A stretch of 64,000 bases of DNA from NCBI RefSeq assembly GCF_027587195.1, contig NZ_JAPDDP010000008.1, positions 92,065-156,064 on the forward strand. The letters run 5' to 3'. The notes below the pieces were generated by a model. That model searched no databases and was not told the origin of the DNA. It saw only the letters and a program-made list of their open reading frames with translations. Every line of letters starts with the position of its first letter. Positions within the stretch are counted from its first letter, which is position 1. Positions 35,398 to 43,426 of this stretch are shown piece by piece. Source of the stretch: Solirubrobacter phytolaccae (GTDB lineage Bacteria; Actinomycetota; Thermoleophilia; Solirubrobacterales; Solirubrobacteraceae). The translations under genes and the position numbers were made by a program.

Positions 35398-36584
35398 GGC
35401 TCGATCCCCGCGCTCACCGCCACCAGCTCGAACAGGTCCATCACGCCGAGGTTGGCCTCGTGGCCGGCTTCGGAGAGCGGGCGTTCGGACCACGGGCAGG
35501 CGCTGATCAGCGTGTCGACCTCCAGCTCGGCGGCCTTCGCGACACGCCGGCGGCTGATCTCCTTCGTGATCTCGGGCTTGGCCACCGGCAGCCCGCCGCC
35601 ACCGCCGGAGCAGTAGGACCACTGGGTGACGCGGTCCACGTCCTTGAAGGTGATGCCGGGAATGGCGCGGATGAGCTCACGCGGCGCCTCGTGGACGCCC
35701 TTGCGCTTGTTCAGGCGACAGGGGTCGTGGTAGGTGACGGTGCGCTCGACGGGCTGCGTGAGCTCGATCCTGCCGCCCTTGACGAGGTCGTTGATCAGCT
35801 CGACGCCGAGCACGATCTCGAAGTCGTAGGCCTCGCCGAAGTACTTGGGGTAGTCCTCGGTGAAGGCGATGAAGTCGTGCGGGTCGGGCGCGATGATGCG
35901 GGTCGCGCCCACGGCGCGCCAGTCCTCGACGTTGTGGGTCGCGTGCTTGAGCGCCAGGTCCTGGTAGCCCATCTCGGCCGCGGGGCCGCCGCAGCACCAC
36001 TGCTCGCGCATCAGCCCGAACTCGACGCCGGCCTTCTGGAGCAGCTGCGCGAACGCGCGTGTGTAGGAGGTGCGGAAGAACGCGGCCTCGCAGTCGACGA
36101 ACAGGAGCGTCTGCCCGCCGACCGGGATGTCCAGCCCGATCGCCCAGTCGGCCACATGTTCTTGTGAAACTCTTGTGTCCCCGAGGACGGGTTCGTTGTG
36201 GTCGAGCGCAAGGCGTTCGTTCCACAATTTCCACGCTTCCTGCTCATTTCCGGTCTCGACCATGAGCGCGCGCATGGCCTTCACGACGTCCACCGTGCGG
36301 GTGCGATGGCGGTAGAAGTCGCCCGTCATCAGCGTGTTCGGACACCGCAGCTCGCACGCGCCGCACTGCGTGCAATGGACGAAGTCGTCGGCGACATCTT
36401 CCACGTTTAGCAGGCCTTTTTCCATCGCGACGATGCTCGCGTGGAAGGCCGTCGGCGTGTGGTTCTCGTTCCGCGTGACCTGCATCACGGGGCAGACCTC
36501 ACGGCAGAACTTGTGCCCGGATGAGAAGCATCCGTAGGCGTTGTCGCGCCACCGTTCTGCGAACTCGAGCTCCTGGTCGCCCAC
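35394..36584 (-). CDS. CCG-domain iron-sulfur oxidoreductase (GlcF/HdrD-like)
   Basis: 396 residues from GTG 36584, chosen for the GGAGGGAGAG site upstream. A ferredoxin-like N-terminal part has one complete 4Fe-4S motif, CTQCGACELRCPN, and one altered motif, CFSSGHKFCREVCP, with only three cysteines and unusual spacing. Two CCG domains follow: WCCGGPAAEMG and HDPCRLNKR...YCSGGGGG. Such proteins accept electrons from FAD dehydrogenases (GlcDF, LutAB, heterodisulfide reductase). First gene of a four-gene operon in which every junction is a 4-base overlap. Confidence 0.87.
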   Translation of the reverse strand: MGDQELEFAERWRDNAYGCFSSGHKFCREVCPVMQVTRNENHTPTAFHASIVAMEKGLLNVEDVADDFVHCTQCGACELRCPNTLMTGDFYRHRTRTVDVVKAMRALMVETGNEQEAWKLWNERLALDHNEPVLGDTRVSQEHVADWAIGLDIPVGGQTLLFVDCEAAFFRTSYTRAFAQLLQKAGVEFGLMREQWCCGGPAAEMGYQDLALKHATHNVEDWRAVGATRIIAPDPHDFIAFTEDYPKYFGEAYDFEIVLGVELINDLVKGGRIELTQPVERTVTYHDPCRLNKRKGVHEAPRELIRAIPGITFKDVDRVTQWSYCSGGGGGLPVAKPEITKEISRRRVAKAAELEVDTLISACPWSERPLSEAGHEANLGVMDLFELVAVSAGIEP

Positions 36585-36659
36585 CCGTCTCTCCCTCCTC
36601 GATGGTGCCGGTGGGGGCATCCTAAGGCGTGAGCACTGCATGAGGCAGCAGGATCTGTC

Positions 36660-36779
36660 TAGAATACGTGGAGTACGGGCCGGGAAATCGAATCCTGGCC
36701 ATAAGCAGTGCGCAGCGCCCGCAAGTTGCTTCATGGCTCCTCCGCGTTCGCAGCACACAACTCCGTGGAGGCACAACCA
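36660..36779 (+). promoter_or_regulatory. Cold-shock gene promoter and structured leader
   Basis: TAGAAT at 36660-36665 is a likely -10 box, giving a leader of about 108 bases before the ATG. Within it CCTCCGCG (36739-36746) can pair with CGTGGAGG (36764-36771) over 8 bp with one G-U pair; the right arm contains the GGAGG ribosome-binding site. This would hide the site when folded. Long structured leaders are known for cspA-type genes; the specific switch here is inferred. Confidence 0.5.
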
Positions 36780-36983
36780 ATGGCTACCGGAACCGTGAAG
36801 TGGTTCAGCGACGAAAAGGGCTTTGGGTTCATCACGCCCGATGACGGCGGCAAGGACCTCTTCGTCCACCACACCGGCATCAACAGCAACGGCTTCCGCA
36901 CCCTCGCCGAGGGCGCGAAGGTCTCCTTCGAGGCCGAGAACGGCCCGAAGGGCCCGAACGCCGTCAACGTGACGTCGATCTAA
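36780..36983 (+). CDS. csp: Cold-shock protein (CspA family)
   Basis: 67 residues: [18 protein letters not shown], then [21 protein letters not shown] and [20 protein letters not shown]-1 (KGFGFI) and RNP-2 (LFVHHT) motifs are intact. It is an OB-fold single-stranded nucleic-acid binder acting as an RNA chaperone in the cytoplasm. GGAGG lies 8 bases before ATG 36780. Stands alone with its own promoter and terminator. Confidence 0.95.
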   Translation: MATGTVKWFSDEKGFGFITPDDGGKDLFVHHTGINSNGFRTLAEGAKVSFEAENGPKGPNAVNVTSI

Positions 36984-37006
36984 GAACCACACCAGTTCTG
37001 CGCGGG

Positions 37007-37040
37007 CGCCCGCGGCTCATGCCGCGGGCGTTTGTGTTTA
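37007..37040 (+). terminator. Rho-independent terminator of csp
   Basis: CGCCCGCGGC (37007-37016) and GCCGCGGGCG (37021-37030) form a perfect 10-bp stem with a TCAT loop, followed directly by TTTGTGTTTA. It lies 24 bases after the csp stop and 8 bases before the converging hydrolase gene's end, so it may serve both. Confidence 0.9.
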
Positions 37041-37047
37041 AGGGGTC

Positions 37048-38271
37048 CTACAGCGATCGGTCGAAGAAGCCGACGACGCGCCGCTCGTACTCCGCGGGGC
37101 GGGCACGGAGGCCGCCGATGTGCGCCGACTCGGGGATCTCCCACAGCTCGGCGTTCGATCCCTGGGTGTAGCGGCGGTTCAGTCGCTCGCCGTTGGGGCT
37201 GTTCGGCGCGGCGATCAGCAGCGCCGGCTGCCGGAGCTGCTCCACGAGGCCGTCCAGGCGCCGCGGCGGCGTCTCCCCGGTCTCGATCGCCAGCGTGAGG
37301 TCACGGAGGCCGTACGAGATCGCGGCGCCCACGTGGTCGTACCAGCGCAGGTCGGCGTCGAGCTCGTCGCCCATCGTCCGCGCGCCCGCGCCTTCGGAGA
37401 CGACCGCGTCCAGCGCCGGCGTCTCGGCCGCGACCTGCAGCATCAGCTCGCCACCGACCGAGAGCCCGAGCCCGCCGATCCGGTCGACACCCTGCCGCTC
37501 CAGGAACGCGATCGCGCCCTTGACGTCGCGGCCGCCGCCCCAGCCCCAGCCGTTCGGCTGGCCCTCGCTGCGGCCTTCGCCGCGGCGGTCGAACAGCAGC
37601 ACGCCGTAGCCGTGGCGGGCGAGCATGCGGGCCTGCGCCTGCGGGCCCTTGCGGCCCGGGAAGACGATCACGGCCGCCCCGTTGCGCGACGGGGCGTACC
37701 AGCCCTGCAGCTTCAGCCCGTCGGTGGAGGTGAAGGTGACGTCCCGCACCGGCACGCCCATGCGGTTCTCCGGCACGACGGCCCGTGCCGTGTGCGAGTG
37801 CACGTAGGCGACTCCGACCGGCAGGACGGCGATGAAAGCCGTCACGAGGAGCCCCACGCCGAGGGCGGTGCGGCGGGCGAGCCGGCGTCCGCCACGCCGG
37901 AGGGTCCGCCACAGCGTGCCCGTACCGAGGCCGATCAGCCCCAGCGTGGCGGGGAGGGCGAGCCAGCCGGTCACGTCGTCGCTGGAGAGGCCGAGCTCGC
38001 TGGTGTAGTAGACGGCGTCGAGTCCGGTGGCGACGCCGAGCACCCCGAGCAGGAGCGCGAGCGCGCCGCGTGCCGTCCCCCGAAGCCGCGGGTACGCCCA
38101 CGCCGCCACGGCGAGCAGCGCCAGCGGGACGAGGGCGGCGAACGGTCGGTCGGTGACCGGCACGCCGGCGGGTGGCTGCAGGACGGTGTCGTCGAGCACC
38201 CGCAGCCCGAGCAGCGCGCTCCCGGCCCGGAAGAGCCGCGCCTCGGTGCGGGTGGAGAGGGTCGTGATCAT
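37048..38271 (-). CDS. Membrane-embedded alpha/beta hydrolase
   Basis: 407 residues from ATG 38271 (MITTLSTRTEARLF). The first half has about four membrane segments (around 45-160); the second half is an alpha/beta hydrolase exposed after VAYVHSHTARAVVPENRMG, with AAVIVFPGRKGPQAQA, the strand GVLLFDRRGEGRSEG, nucleophile S in GGLGLSVGGELML, and a likely acid/histidine end (PESAHIGGL). Similar proteins of unknown substrate are common in actinobacteria. No partner gene is adjacent; it converges with csp. Confidence 0.78.
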   Translation of the reverse strand: MITTLSTRTEARLFRAGSALLGLRVLDDTVLQPPAGVPVTDRPFAALVPLALLAVAAWAYPRLRGTARGALALLLGVLGVATGLDAVYYTSELGLSSDDVTGWLALPATLGLIGLGTGTLWRTLRRGGRRLARRTALGVGLLVTAFIAVLPVGVAYVHSHTARAVVPENRMGVPVRDVTFTSTDGLKLQGWYAPSRNGAAVIVFPGRKGPQAQARMLARHGYGVLLFDRRGEGRSEGQPNGWGWGGGRDVKGAIAFLERQGVDRIGGLGLSVGGELMLQVAAETPALDAVVSEGAGARTMGDELDADLRWYDHVGAAISYGLRDLTLAIETGETPPRRLDGLVEQLRQPALLIAAPNSPNGERLNRRYTQGSNAELWEIPESAHIGGLRARPAEYERRVVGFFDRSL

Positions 38272-38424
38272 CGCGATCCAGCGTCCCAACCGCGTCGCGC
38301 CGTGAGAACCGGGGCAGGCGCGAGGTCGCCGCGCGCAAACCCACCGCCCCCGGGGGCGGGAAGCCACACCGGGAGGGGGCCGCGCTTCGGACCGGGAGGG
38401 AGCGGATGCCCGGCGCCGCGAGCT

Positions 38425-38443
38425 TAAAGACCCAGGGCCTTTA
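38425..38443. repeat. TAAAG...CTTTA inverted repeat 3' of an ECF sigma gene
   Basis: TAAAGACCC (38425-38433) and GGGCCTTTA (38435-38443) pair over nine bases with one mismatch around a single A. It sits between the sigma gene end (38469) and the hydrolase start. Its outer CTAAAG/CTTTAG pattern matches that of the perfect palindrome at 39108-39132 on the other side of the sigma gene. It may be a terminator or a dispersed palindromic repeat. The remaining bases of 38272-38468 show only GC-rich sequence. Confidence 0.45.
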
Positions 38444-38468
38444 GTTCAGCCTTAGTTCCACTTTAGCT

Positions 38469-39029
38469 TCACGCCGCCGCGCGGAGGGTGCCGCGGGCGC
38501 GGTAGGCGAGCTGGCGGATCGCGCCCGCCGTCATCCCGAGGTCGGCCGCGATCCGCTCGTGGCTGTCGCCGTTGAAGGCGTGGCGGACGATCACCTGGCG
38601 CTGGGAGTCCGGCAGCGCTCCGATCGCGTCCACGACGCCGTCGAACCACTCGCGACGGGCGAACGCGTCCTCGGGTTCGCTCTCGTGGCCCAGGAAGTCG
38701 TCCGGGACCGGCCCGAACGCGAGCTGCGGGTCGCGAGCGATGTTCAGCGCCGCGTTGCGGGCGATGCGGTACAGCCACGGCTTGAGCGCGAGCGGCAGCG
38801 TGGCGCCGGGGTCGGTGAGCGCGCCGTGCGCGTTGATGAACGTCTGCTGGAGCGCGTCGTCGGCGGGCGCGGCGGCGAGGAACCGCCGGCAGTGACGGGC
38901 GAGCGGACCGCGATAGCGATCCACGATCGTGGCGAACGCGCGCTCGTCACCGGCCCGCGTGAGCGCCACCAATCGGGCATCGGAGGCGGCGACGAGGGCG
39001 GAGGGGCTGAGCTGGCGAGCGGGCGACAT
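38469..39029 (-). CDS. ECF-type RNA polymerase sigma factor
   Basis: 186 residues from ATG 39029 (MSPARQLSPSAL). Region 2: AGDERAFATIVDRYRGPLARHCRRFLAAAPADDALQQTFINAHGAL, ending in the KPWLYRIARNAALN segment. Region 4: LPDSQRQVIVRHAFNGDSHERIAADLGMTAGAIRQLAYRARGTLR. No anti-sigma factor gene is next to it. Divergent from a second ECF gene across a 203-base region full of palindromes. Regulation by a distant anti-sigma or by transcription only is possible. Confidence 0.87.
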   Translation of the reverse strand: MSPARQLSPSALVAASDARLVALTRAGDERAFATIVDRYRGPLARHCRRFLAAAPADDALQQTFINAHGALTDPGATLPLALKPWLYRIARNAALNIARDPQLAFGPVPDDFLGHESEPEDAFARREWFDGVVDAIGALPDSQRQVIVRHAFNGDSHERIAADLGMTAGAIRQLAYRARGTLRAAA

Positions 39030-39107
39030 GACGTACCCAGAGCCTTCCCGCGCCCAGGTAGGACCCTCAATGGGACCTTCGTCCCGCCCAACCCGGGACA
39101 CCCATTT

Positions 39108-39214
39108 CTAAAGAGGGACTGTCCCTCTTTAGCGACAGCTGTCGCGTTTAGGGGTCTGACCCCTTTATGTTGGGGGCAGGCAGGGGGAGTTCCCCCATAT
39201 GGCGCGGGCGCGCC
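39108..39214. repeat. Array of five perfect palindromes between divergent sigma genes
   Basis: Five inverted repeats follow each other: 39108-39132 (12-bp arms CTAAAGAGGGAC, one-base centre), 39132-39145 (GCGACAG/CTGTCGC), 39150-39164 (AGGGGTC/GACCCCT, one-base centre), 39183-39196 (GGGGGA/TCCCCC) and 39201-39214 (GGCGCG/CGCGCC). All arms are perfect. The first and third have T/A-rich outer flanks (CTAAAG, TTTAGGGG). This is far more than one terminator or operator needs. It lies in the 203-base space 39030-39232, which has no gene. Confidence 0.8.
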
Positions 39215-39232
39215 AAACGGGAGTCTCGGTGC

Positions 39233-39730
39233 ATGCCCACCGAGTCCTTGAACCCAGAGACGCTTCCCGTCCACATTGATTCCCTCCGCCGCGCCGCCCG
39301 TGCCATGACCCGCTCGCACCACGACGCCGAGGACCTCGTCCAGGACACGCTCGTGAAGGTGCTGGCGCGGCCGCGGACCGTCGGTCCTGCCGGCGCCGGC
39401 CCGTACCTGCACCAGGCGTTGCGCAACACGCACATCTCGGCGCTGCGGACGCGTGACCGGCGGCCCGTGCTGGCGCCGCTCGAGGATGAGGACACGCGGC
39501 TGGTCGCGCCCGCCCACGGTGAGCCGGTCGAGGTCATCCACACCCGCGAGGTGCTGGCCAAGATCCACGCCCTGCCGACCGCGCAGCGTCAGGTGATCGC
39601 CGCGGTCGATGTCGCTGGGCTCGCCTACACGGAGGCGGCCGAGGTGCTGCAGATCCCCGTCGGCACCGTGATGAGCCGACTGCACCGTGGGCGCCAGCGC
39701 CTCCAGAACGACTACGCGGCGGCGGCGTAG
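39233..39730 (+). CDS. ECF-type RNA polymerase sigma factor
   Basis: 165 residues. Region 2 is short: LRRAARAMTRSHHDAEDLVQDTLVKVLARPR and GPYLHQALRNTHISALR. Region 4: LPTAQRQVIAAVDVAGLAYTEAAEVLQIPVGTVMSRLHRGRQRL. The start is set by GGAG about 9 bases before ATG 39233. No anti-sigma gene adjoins it. Its 3' end overlaps the converging AraC-type gene by 19 bases. Divergent from the other ECF sigma gene. Confidence 0.87.
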   Translation: MPTESLNPETLPVHIDSLRRAARAMTRSHHDAEDLVQDTLVKVLARPRTVGPAGAGPYLHQALRNTHISALRTRDRRPVLAPLEDEDTRLVAPAHGEPVEVIHTREVLAKIHALPTAQRQVIAAVDVAGLAYTEAAEVLQIPVGTVMSRLHRGRQRLQNDYAAAA

Positions 39731-40662
39731 AACGCGCGCCGGTAGGCCGTTGGCGTCGTGCGCATGATCGCGGTGAAGTGATGCCGGTACGTCGCCGCCG
39801 TGGCGAACCCGACCCGCGCGGCCACCGTCTCGACGGAGTCCTCGGACGCCTCCAGCAGCGCGAGCGAGGCCCGCACGCGCTGCTCGATCAGCCAGCGCCC
39901 CGGCGTCGTGCCGGTCGCGCGCTGGAAGCGACGCGTGAACGTGCGCACGCTCATGTGGGTGTGCGCGGCGAGCGTGGCCAGGTCCAGCGGCTCCTGCAGG
40001 CGCTCGAGCGCCCAGGCCATGGCGCGCGCGATCGGGTCGTCGTCCGGGTGCGCGGGCATCGGCAGGTCGATCAGCTGCGCCTGGCCGCCGTCGCGGTGCG
40101 GCGGGATGACCAGCCGGCGCGCGACCGCGTTGGCCACGGCGGACCCGTGGTCTCGGCGCACGAGGTGCAGGCACAGGTCGATCCCCGCGGCGCTGCCCGC
40201 GCTCGTGAGCACGTCCTCGCCGTCCACGTACAGGACGTCCGCGTTGACGGTCAGCTCCGGATGGCGCGCCGCGAGCGTCTCCGCGTAACGCCAGTGCGTC
40301 GCCGCCTCCCGGCCGGCGAGCAGGCCCGCGGCGGCCAGCAGGAACACCCCGCTGCAGATGCTCACGATCCGGGCGCTCGACTCGCGCACCGCGGCCAGCA
40401 CGGCGTCTGAGGGCTCCCCGCTCCAGCCCGGCACGACGATCGTGTCGGCGTCGCGCAGCGCCTCGAGCCCGGCCTCGACGACGAAGCTGAAGCCGCCGGT
40501 GGTGGCCGGGATCACGCCCGGATGCTCGGCGCACAGCGTGAGCTCGTACCACCACGGCACGTCGAGCTCGGGCCGTTCGAGCCCGAAGACCTCGGTGACG
40601 ATCCCCAGCTCGAACGGGGCGATCCGCGGGGGGAGGAGGGCGACGACACGATGCGCGGGCAT
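39712..40662 (-). CDS. GlxA/FtrA-type regulator (DJ-1/PfpI domain plus AraC HTH)
   Basis: 316 residues if started at ATG 40662 (MPAHRVVALLPPRIAPFELGIVTEVFG); upstream in-frame ATGs exist. The N-terminal half is a DJ-1/PfpI-like domain with the elbow IVSICSGVFLLAAAGLL (cysteine kept) and SAAGIDLCLHLV. The C-terminal AraC helix-turn-helix reads LATLAAHTHMSVRTFTRRFQRATGTTPGRWL and VAARVGFATAATYRHHF. Such proteins are transcriptional activators sensing nitrogenous metabolites. Divergent from a rhodanese gene it may control. Confidence 0.87.
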   Translation of the reverse strand: MPAHRVVALLPPRIAPFELGIVTEVFGLERPELDVPWWYELTLCAEHPGVIPATTGGFSFVVEAGLEALRDADTIVVPGWSGEPSDAVLAAVRESSARIVSICSGVFLLAAAGLLAGREAATHWRYAETLAARHPELTVNADVLYVDGEDVLTSAGSAAGIDLCLHLVRRDHGSAVANAVARRLVIPPHRDGGQAQLIDLPMPAHPDDDPIARAMAWALERLQEPLDLATLAAHTHMSVRTFTRRFQRATGTTPGRWLIEQRVRASLALLEASEDSVETVAARVGFATAATYRHHFTAIMRTTPTAYRRAFYAAAA

Positions 40663-40736
40663 GGTGGCCAGATCTTGACGCATGTCGTCCATCAGGTCAC
40701 TGGTCGGATGTCGCAAGTCTCGGGAGCATGCTGCTC

Positions 40737-41123
40737 ATGACCAACTACTTCGCCGAGCGCCTGCTTCATGAGACCGACGCCGCCGACGTCGCCGAGGCGC
40801 TGAACGACGGCACGTTCACCGTGATCGACTCCCGCAGCGAGCGCGCCTACGACGACGCGCACATCCCCGGCGCGATCTGCCTGCGCCGCACGGCGATCGC
40901 CGACCTCCCCGCCGGTCCGCTCGTCGTCTACTGCTGGGGCCCGGGCTGCAACGGCGCGGTGAAGGCCTGCGCCCGGCTCGTCGCCGCCGGTCGCACCGAG
41001 GTGAAGGAGATGCTGGGCGGCTTCGAGTACTGGGTCCGCGAGGGCTTCGCGCTCGAGGGCGAGGACGCCGCTCGTCACGAGCCCGACCTGAGCGGTCTCG
41101 TCTGCGACATCGCGGTGGCATGA
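40737..41123 (+). CDS. Rhodanese-domain sulfurtransferase
   Basis: 128 residues from ATG 40737, which has GGGAG ten bases upstream; an ATG at 40728 is too close to it. Single rhodanese domain: FTVIDSRSERAYDDAHIPGAICL, the active-site loop VVYCWGPGCNGA (catalytic cysteine, followed by the wide WGPGCN loop), and LGGFEYWVREGFAL. Transfers sulfur via a cysteine persulfide. Divergent from the GlxA-type regulator, a frequent pairing, so probably its target. Confidence 0.88.
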   Translation: MTNYFAERLLHETDAADVAEALNDGTFTVIDSRSERAYDDAHIPGAICLRRTAIADLPAGPLVVYCWGPGCNGAVKACARLVAAGRTEVKEMLGGFEYWVREGFALEGEDAARHEPDLSGLVCDIAVA

Positions 41124-41131
41124 TGCGGTGA

Positions 41132-41563
41132 GTGGACGCGGCCGACCGAGCGCTGCGCAGGCTCCGCGACGCCTACGGCGCCGGCCACGTCAGCACGGCC
41201 ACGCTCGAGGTGCGCACGGCGCTCGCGCTGAGCGGCCGTGCCGACGACGCGGTCTGGGACCTCCCGCGCTGGCGCCTCTTCGCCCGCGAGCCGGTCCGCG
41301 GGCTCGTCCTCCACGACCACGAGTGGCCGCTGGAGGAGCGCGGCCGCTGGACGCTCGGCCGCGGCTCCGGGTGCGAGATCCCGCTGCTCGACGATAGCGT
41401 CTCCCGCCGGCACGCCGAGATCGCGGTCCGGGCGGGAATCTGCCTCGTCCGCGATCTCGGGTCCTGCAACGGCACGCGCCTCAACGGCCACTTCGTCACC
41501 CGGGCGCGCCTGCGCCGCGGGGACGTGCTGGAGCTCGGCGAGACCGAGCTCCGGGTCCGCTAG
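41132..41563 (+). CDS. DUF1707 plus FHA-domain protein
   Basis: 143 residues from GTG 41132. The first 45 residues (LRRLRDAYGAGHVSTATLEVRTALAL...DLP) match the DUF1707 pattern. A complete FHA domain follows: WTLGRGSGCEIPLLDDSVSRRHAEI, VRDLGSCNGTRLNG, GDVLELGETELRV, with the phosphothreonine-binding R, S and N residues. FHA domains bind phosphothreonine partners of Ser/Thr kinases. It is soluble. Eight bases after the rhodanese gene and overlapping the converging gene's end by 4. Confidence 0.83.
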   Translation: MDAADRALRRLRDAYGAGHVSTATLEVRTALALSGRADDAVWDLPRWRLFAREPVRGLVLHDHEWPLEERGRWTLGRGSGCEIPLLDDSVSRRHAEIAVRAGICLVRDLGSCNGTRLNGHFVTRARLRRGDVLELGETELRVR

Positions 41564-43350
41564 TCCAGGATCTGCAACCCGATCACGCCGGGCGTGAACG
41601 CGCTCGTATCCACGTCGTCGCGTCCGCGGCCGGTGTCGATCCGCAGCGTGTCGGCCGGTTCGGCGTGGCTGACGTTGACCTTCGCCTGGAGTCCGGTCAG
41701 CGTCGCCGTCGTGCCCTTGCCGGTGAGCGTCAGGCGGTCGCGGCCGGGCGTTCCGTCGACGAGCACGCGGTCGGCGGCGTTGTCGCCCTTGGCCGTGATC
41801 GGGAGGCCGGCGAGGCTCACGTCGACGAGCTCCAGGCCGGGCCGGTCGGCGACGTCGATCGTGTCGGCGCCGCCGCCGGCCACGAGGTTCAGCTCCTCGA
41901 GGTCGTCGACGGTGAGGACGTCTGAGTCGTGCACGATCCGGCCGCGCTTGACGGTGAAGGTCTCGGCGGCGCTGGAGCCCTCCATAAAGACCGAGTCGCG
42001 GGAGGCGCCGCCGTCGACGCTGTCGCTGCCGTCGCCGGCGCGCCAGCTGAAGCGGTCGAAGTCACCGCCGAGCTTCGCGGTGTCGCGGCCGAGGCCGCCG
42101 CGGGCGTCGTCGAAGCCGGGGCCGCCGACGAGGAGGTCGTCGCCCGGTCCGCCGAGCAGGACGTTGTCGCCAGCGCCGCCGACGAGCGTCACCGCCATCG
42201 AGTCCACGGATGCGCTGAGGATGTCGTCGCCGCCGCGGCCGTCGATCGTCAGCCGGTCGATCCGCTCGGGCTGGTCGAACAGCACGTAGGTGGGCGCGAG
42301 CACGCCGAAGGTGCCGAACGAGATCTGGTCGCCGTCCTCGGAGCCGTAGACGGTCGCCCGGTCCGCGCCCGCGCCGAGGTCGGCGATGACCTGGAACGTG
42401 TCGGTGGCCGAGAGGTCGCCGACGGCGAGCGTGTCGGCGCCGTCACCGGTCTCCACCTGTAGGACGTCGGTGTTGTCGAGCTCGACCTCGTCGAAGCGCA
42501 CGCGGTCACCCTGCGCGGAGAGCTCGACGCGGCGCCGGCCGCTGATCGTCAGCGTGTCCAGGCCGTCGCCCAAGTCGACGCGCACGCGGTCGAAGCGGTG
42601 CCGCGCGAACGTGGCGTCGCCGACGCGGACGCGCCCGCCTTCGAACGCGAGCGCGAGGTCGTCGGGATCGGCCGTTCCCTCCACGATCAGCGTGCGCTGC
42701 TCGACCCGCACCGGCAGCGGGCCCTCGACGAACTCGCGGTCGCCGTAGGCGATCCGCGCCCGCTTGGCGTCCCCGCCGATCCGCTGCGCGAAGTCCAGCG
42801 CGAACTGCCGGTCCTCGACCGCCGCGACGAGGCGCAGGTGGTCGGCTTGCGTGACCGAGCCGCCGAACAGCCGCTCGGCGGCCGGCCGGTCATTGAGCAA
42901 CCCGGTGCGCAGCTCGTCGGCGGTCACGCTCGGCACGTCGAGCTCGACTCCATCCACGCGCGGATCGGAGGCGGGCAGCCGGTCGAACGTCAGCACCGAC
43001 TGCTGGCTGAAGCGCGCGCGGATCGTGTCGGCGATCGTGTGCAGCTCGTCCGGCTCGACCCCGCCGACCGCGAACACCCGCGAGCGCTCGAAGGTGGTGC
43101 TTCCGGAGCCGGAGTCGAAGAACACGCCGTCGAGCAGGTCCGAGCCCCGCACCCGCCCGCCGCCGTCCTCGATCAGCCGGCTCGCCTCACGTTCGAACGC
43201 GATCAACGGATCGTCCAGCCGCGGGTCCGCGGGGTCCGTGATGATCGCGGTGTTGTTCGTGGCGAAGATCTCCGCGTCGTGCGCGGCGGCGGCCGGCGCA
43301 CCCACGCCGAGCACGAGCACCGCCGCCACCACTGCTCTGTGTGTGCGCAT
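41560..43350 (-). CDS. Exported RTX-like beta-roll protein
   Basis: 596 residues from ATG 43350. Signal peptide 1-23 (VLGVGAPAAAAHD). The first 200 residues are an unrecognised exported domain beginning AEIFATNNTAIITDPADPRL. From about 215 on come repeated short beta segments with loose RTX calcium loops such as GDGLDTLTISG, GDGADTLAVGD, GGAGDNVLLGGPGDDLLVGGPGFD and GGGADTIDVAD. Sec export rather than a type I toxin route is indicated by the N-terminal signal and absence of transporter genes. Likely a calcium-stabilised surface or matrix protein. Divergent from padR. Confidence 0.78.
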   Translation of the reverse strand: MRTHRAVVAAVLVLGVGAPAAAAHDAEIFATNNTAIITDPADPRLDDPLIAFEREASRLIEDGGGRVRGSDLLDGVFFDSGSGSTTFERSRVFAVGGVEPDELHTIADTIRARFSQQSVLTFDRLPASDPRVDGVELDVPSVTADELRTGLLNDRPAAERLFGGSVTQADHLRLVAAVEDRQFALDFAQRIGGDAKRARIAYGDREFVEGPLPVRVEQRTLIVEGTADPDDLALAFEGGRVRVGDATFARHRFDRVRVDLGDGLDTLTISGRRRVELSAQGDRVRFDEVELDNTDVLQVETGDGADTLAVGDLSATDTFQVIADLGAGADRATVYGSEDGDQISFGTFGVLAPTYVLFDQPERIDRLTIDGRGGDDILSASVDSMAVTLVGGAGDNVLLGGPGDDLLVGGPGFDDARGGLGRDTAKLGGDFDRFSWRAGDGSDSVDGGASRDSVFMEGSSAAETFTVKRGRIVHDSDVLTVDDLEELNLVAGGGADTIDVADRPGLELVDVSLAGLPITAKGDNAADRVLVDGTPGRDRLTLTGKGTTATLTGLQAKVNVSHAEPADTLRIDTGRGRDDVDTSAFTPGVIGLQILD

Positions 43351-43426
43351 GTCGCGCCAGACGTGCGAGCCGCGCCCGGCATTCCCCCCCTTGCACTGGT
43401 CCGCGTGGCCAGGTACCTTGCTGCGC

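Noticed and set aside
41560..43350. RTX toxin secreted by a type I system
   Set aside because: It has a normal N-terminal signal peptide, loose repeats and no neighbouring ABC/HlyD genes, so it is better called an exported RTX-like surface protein.
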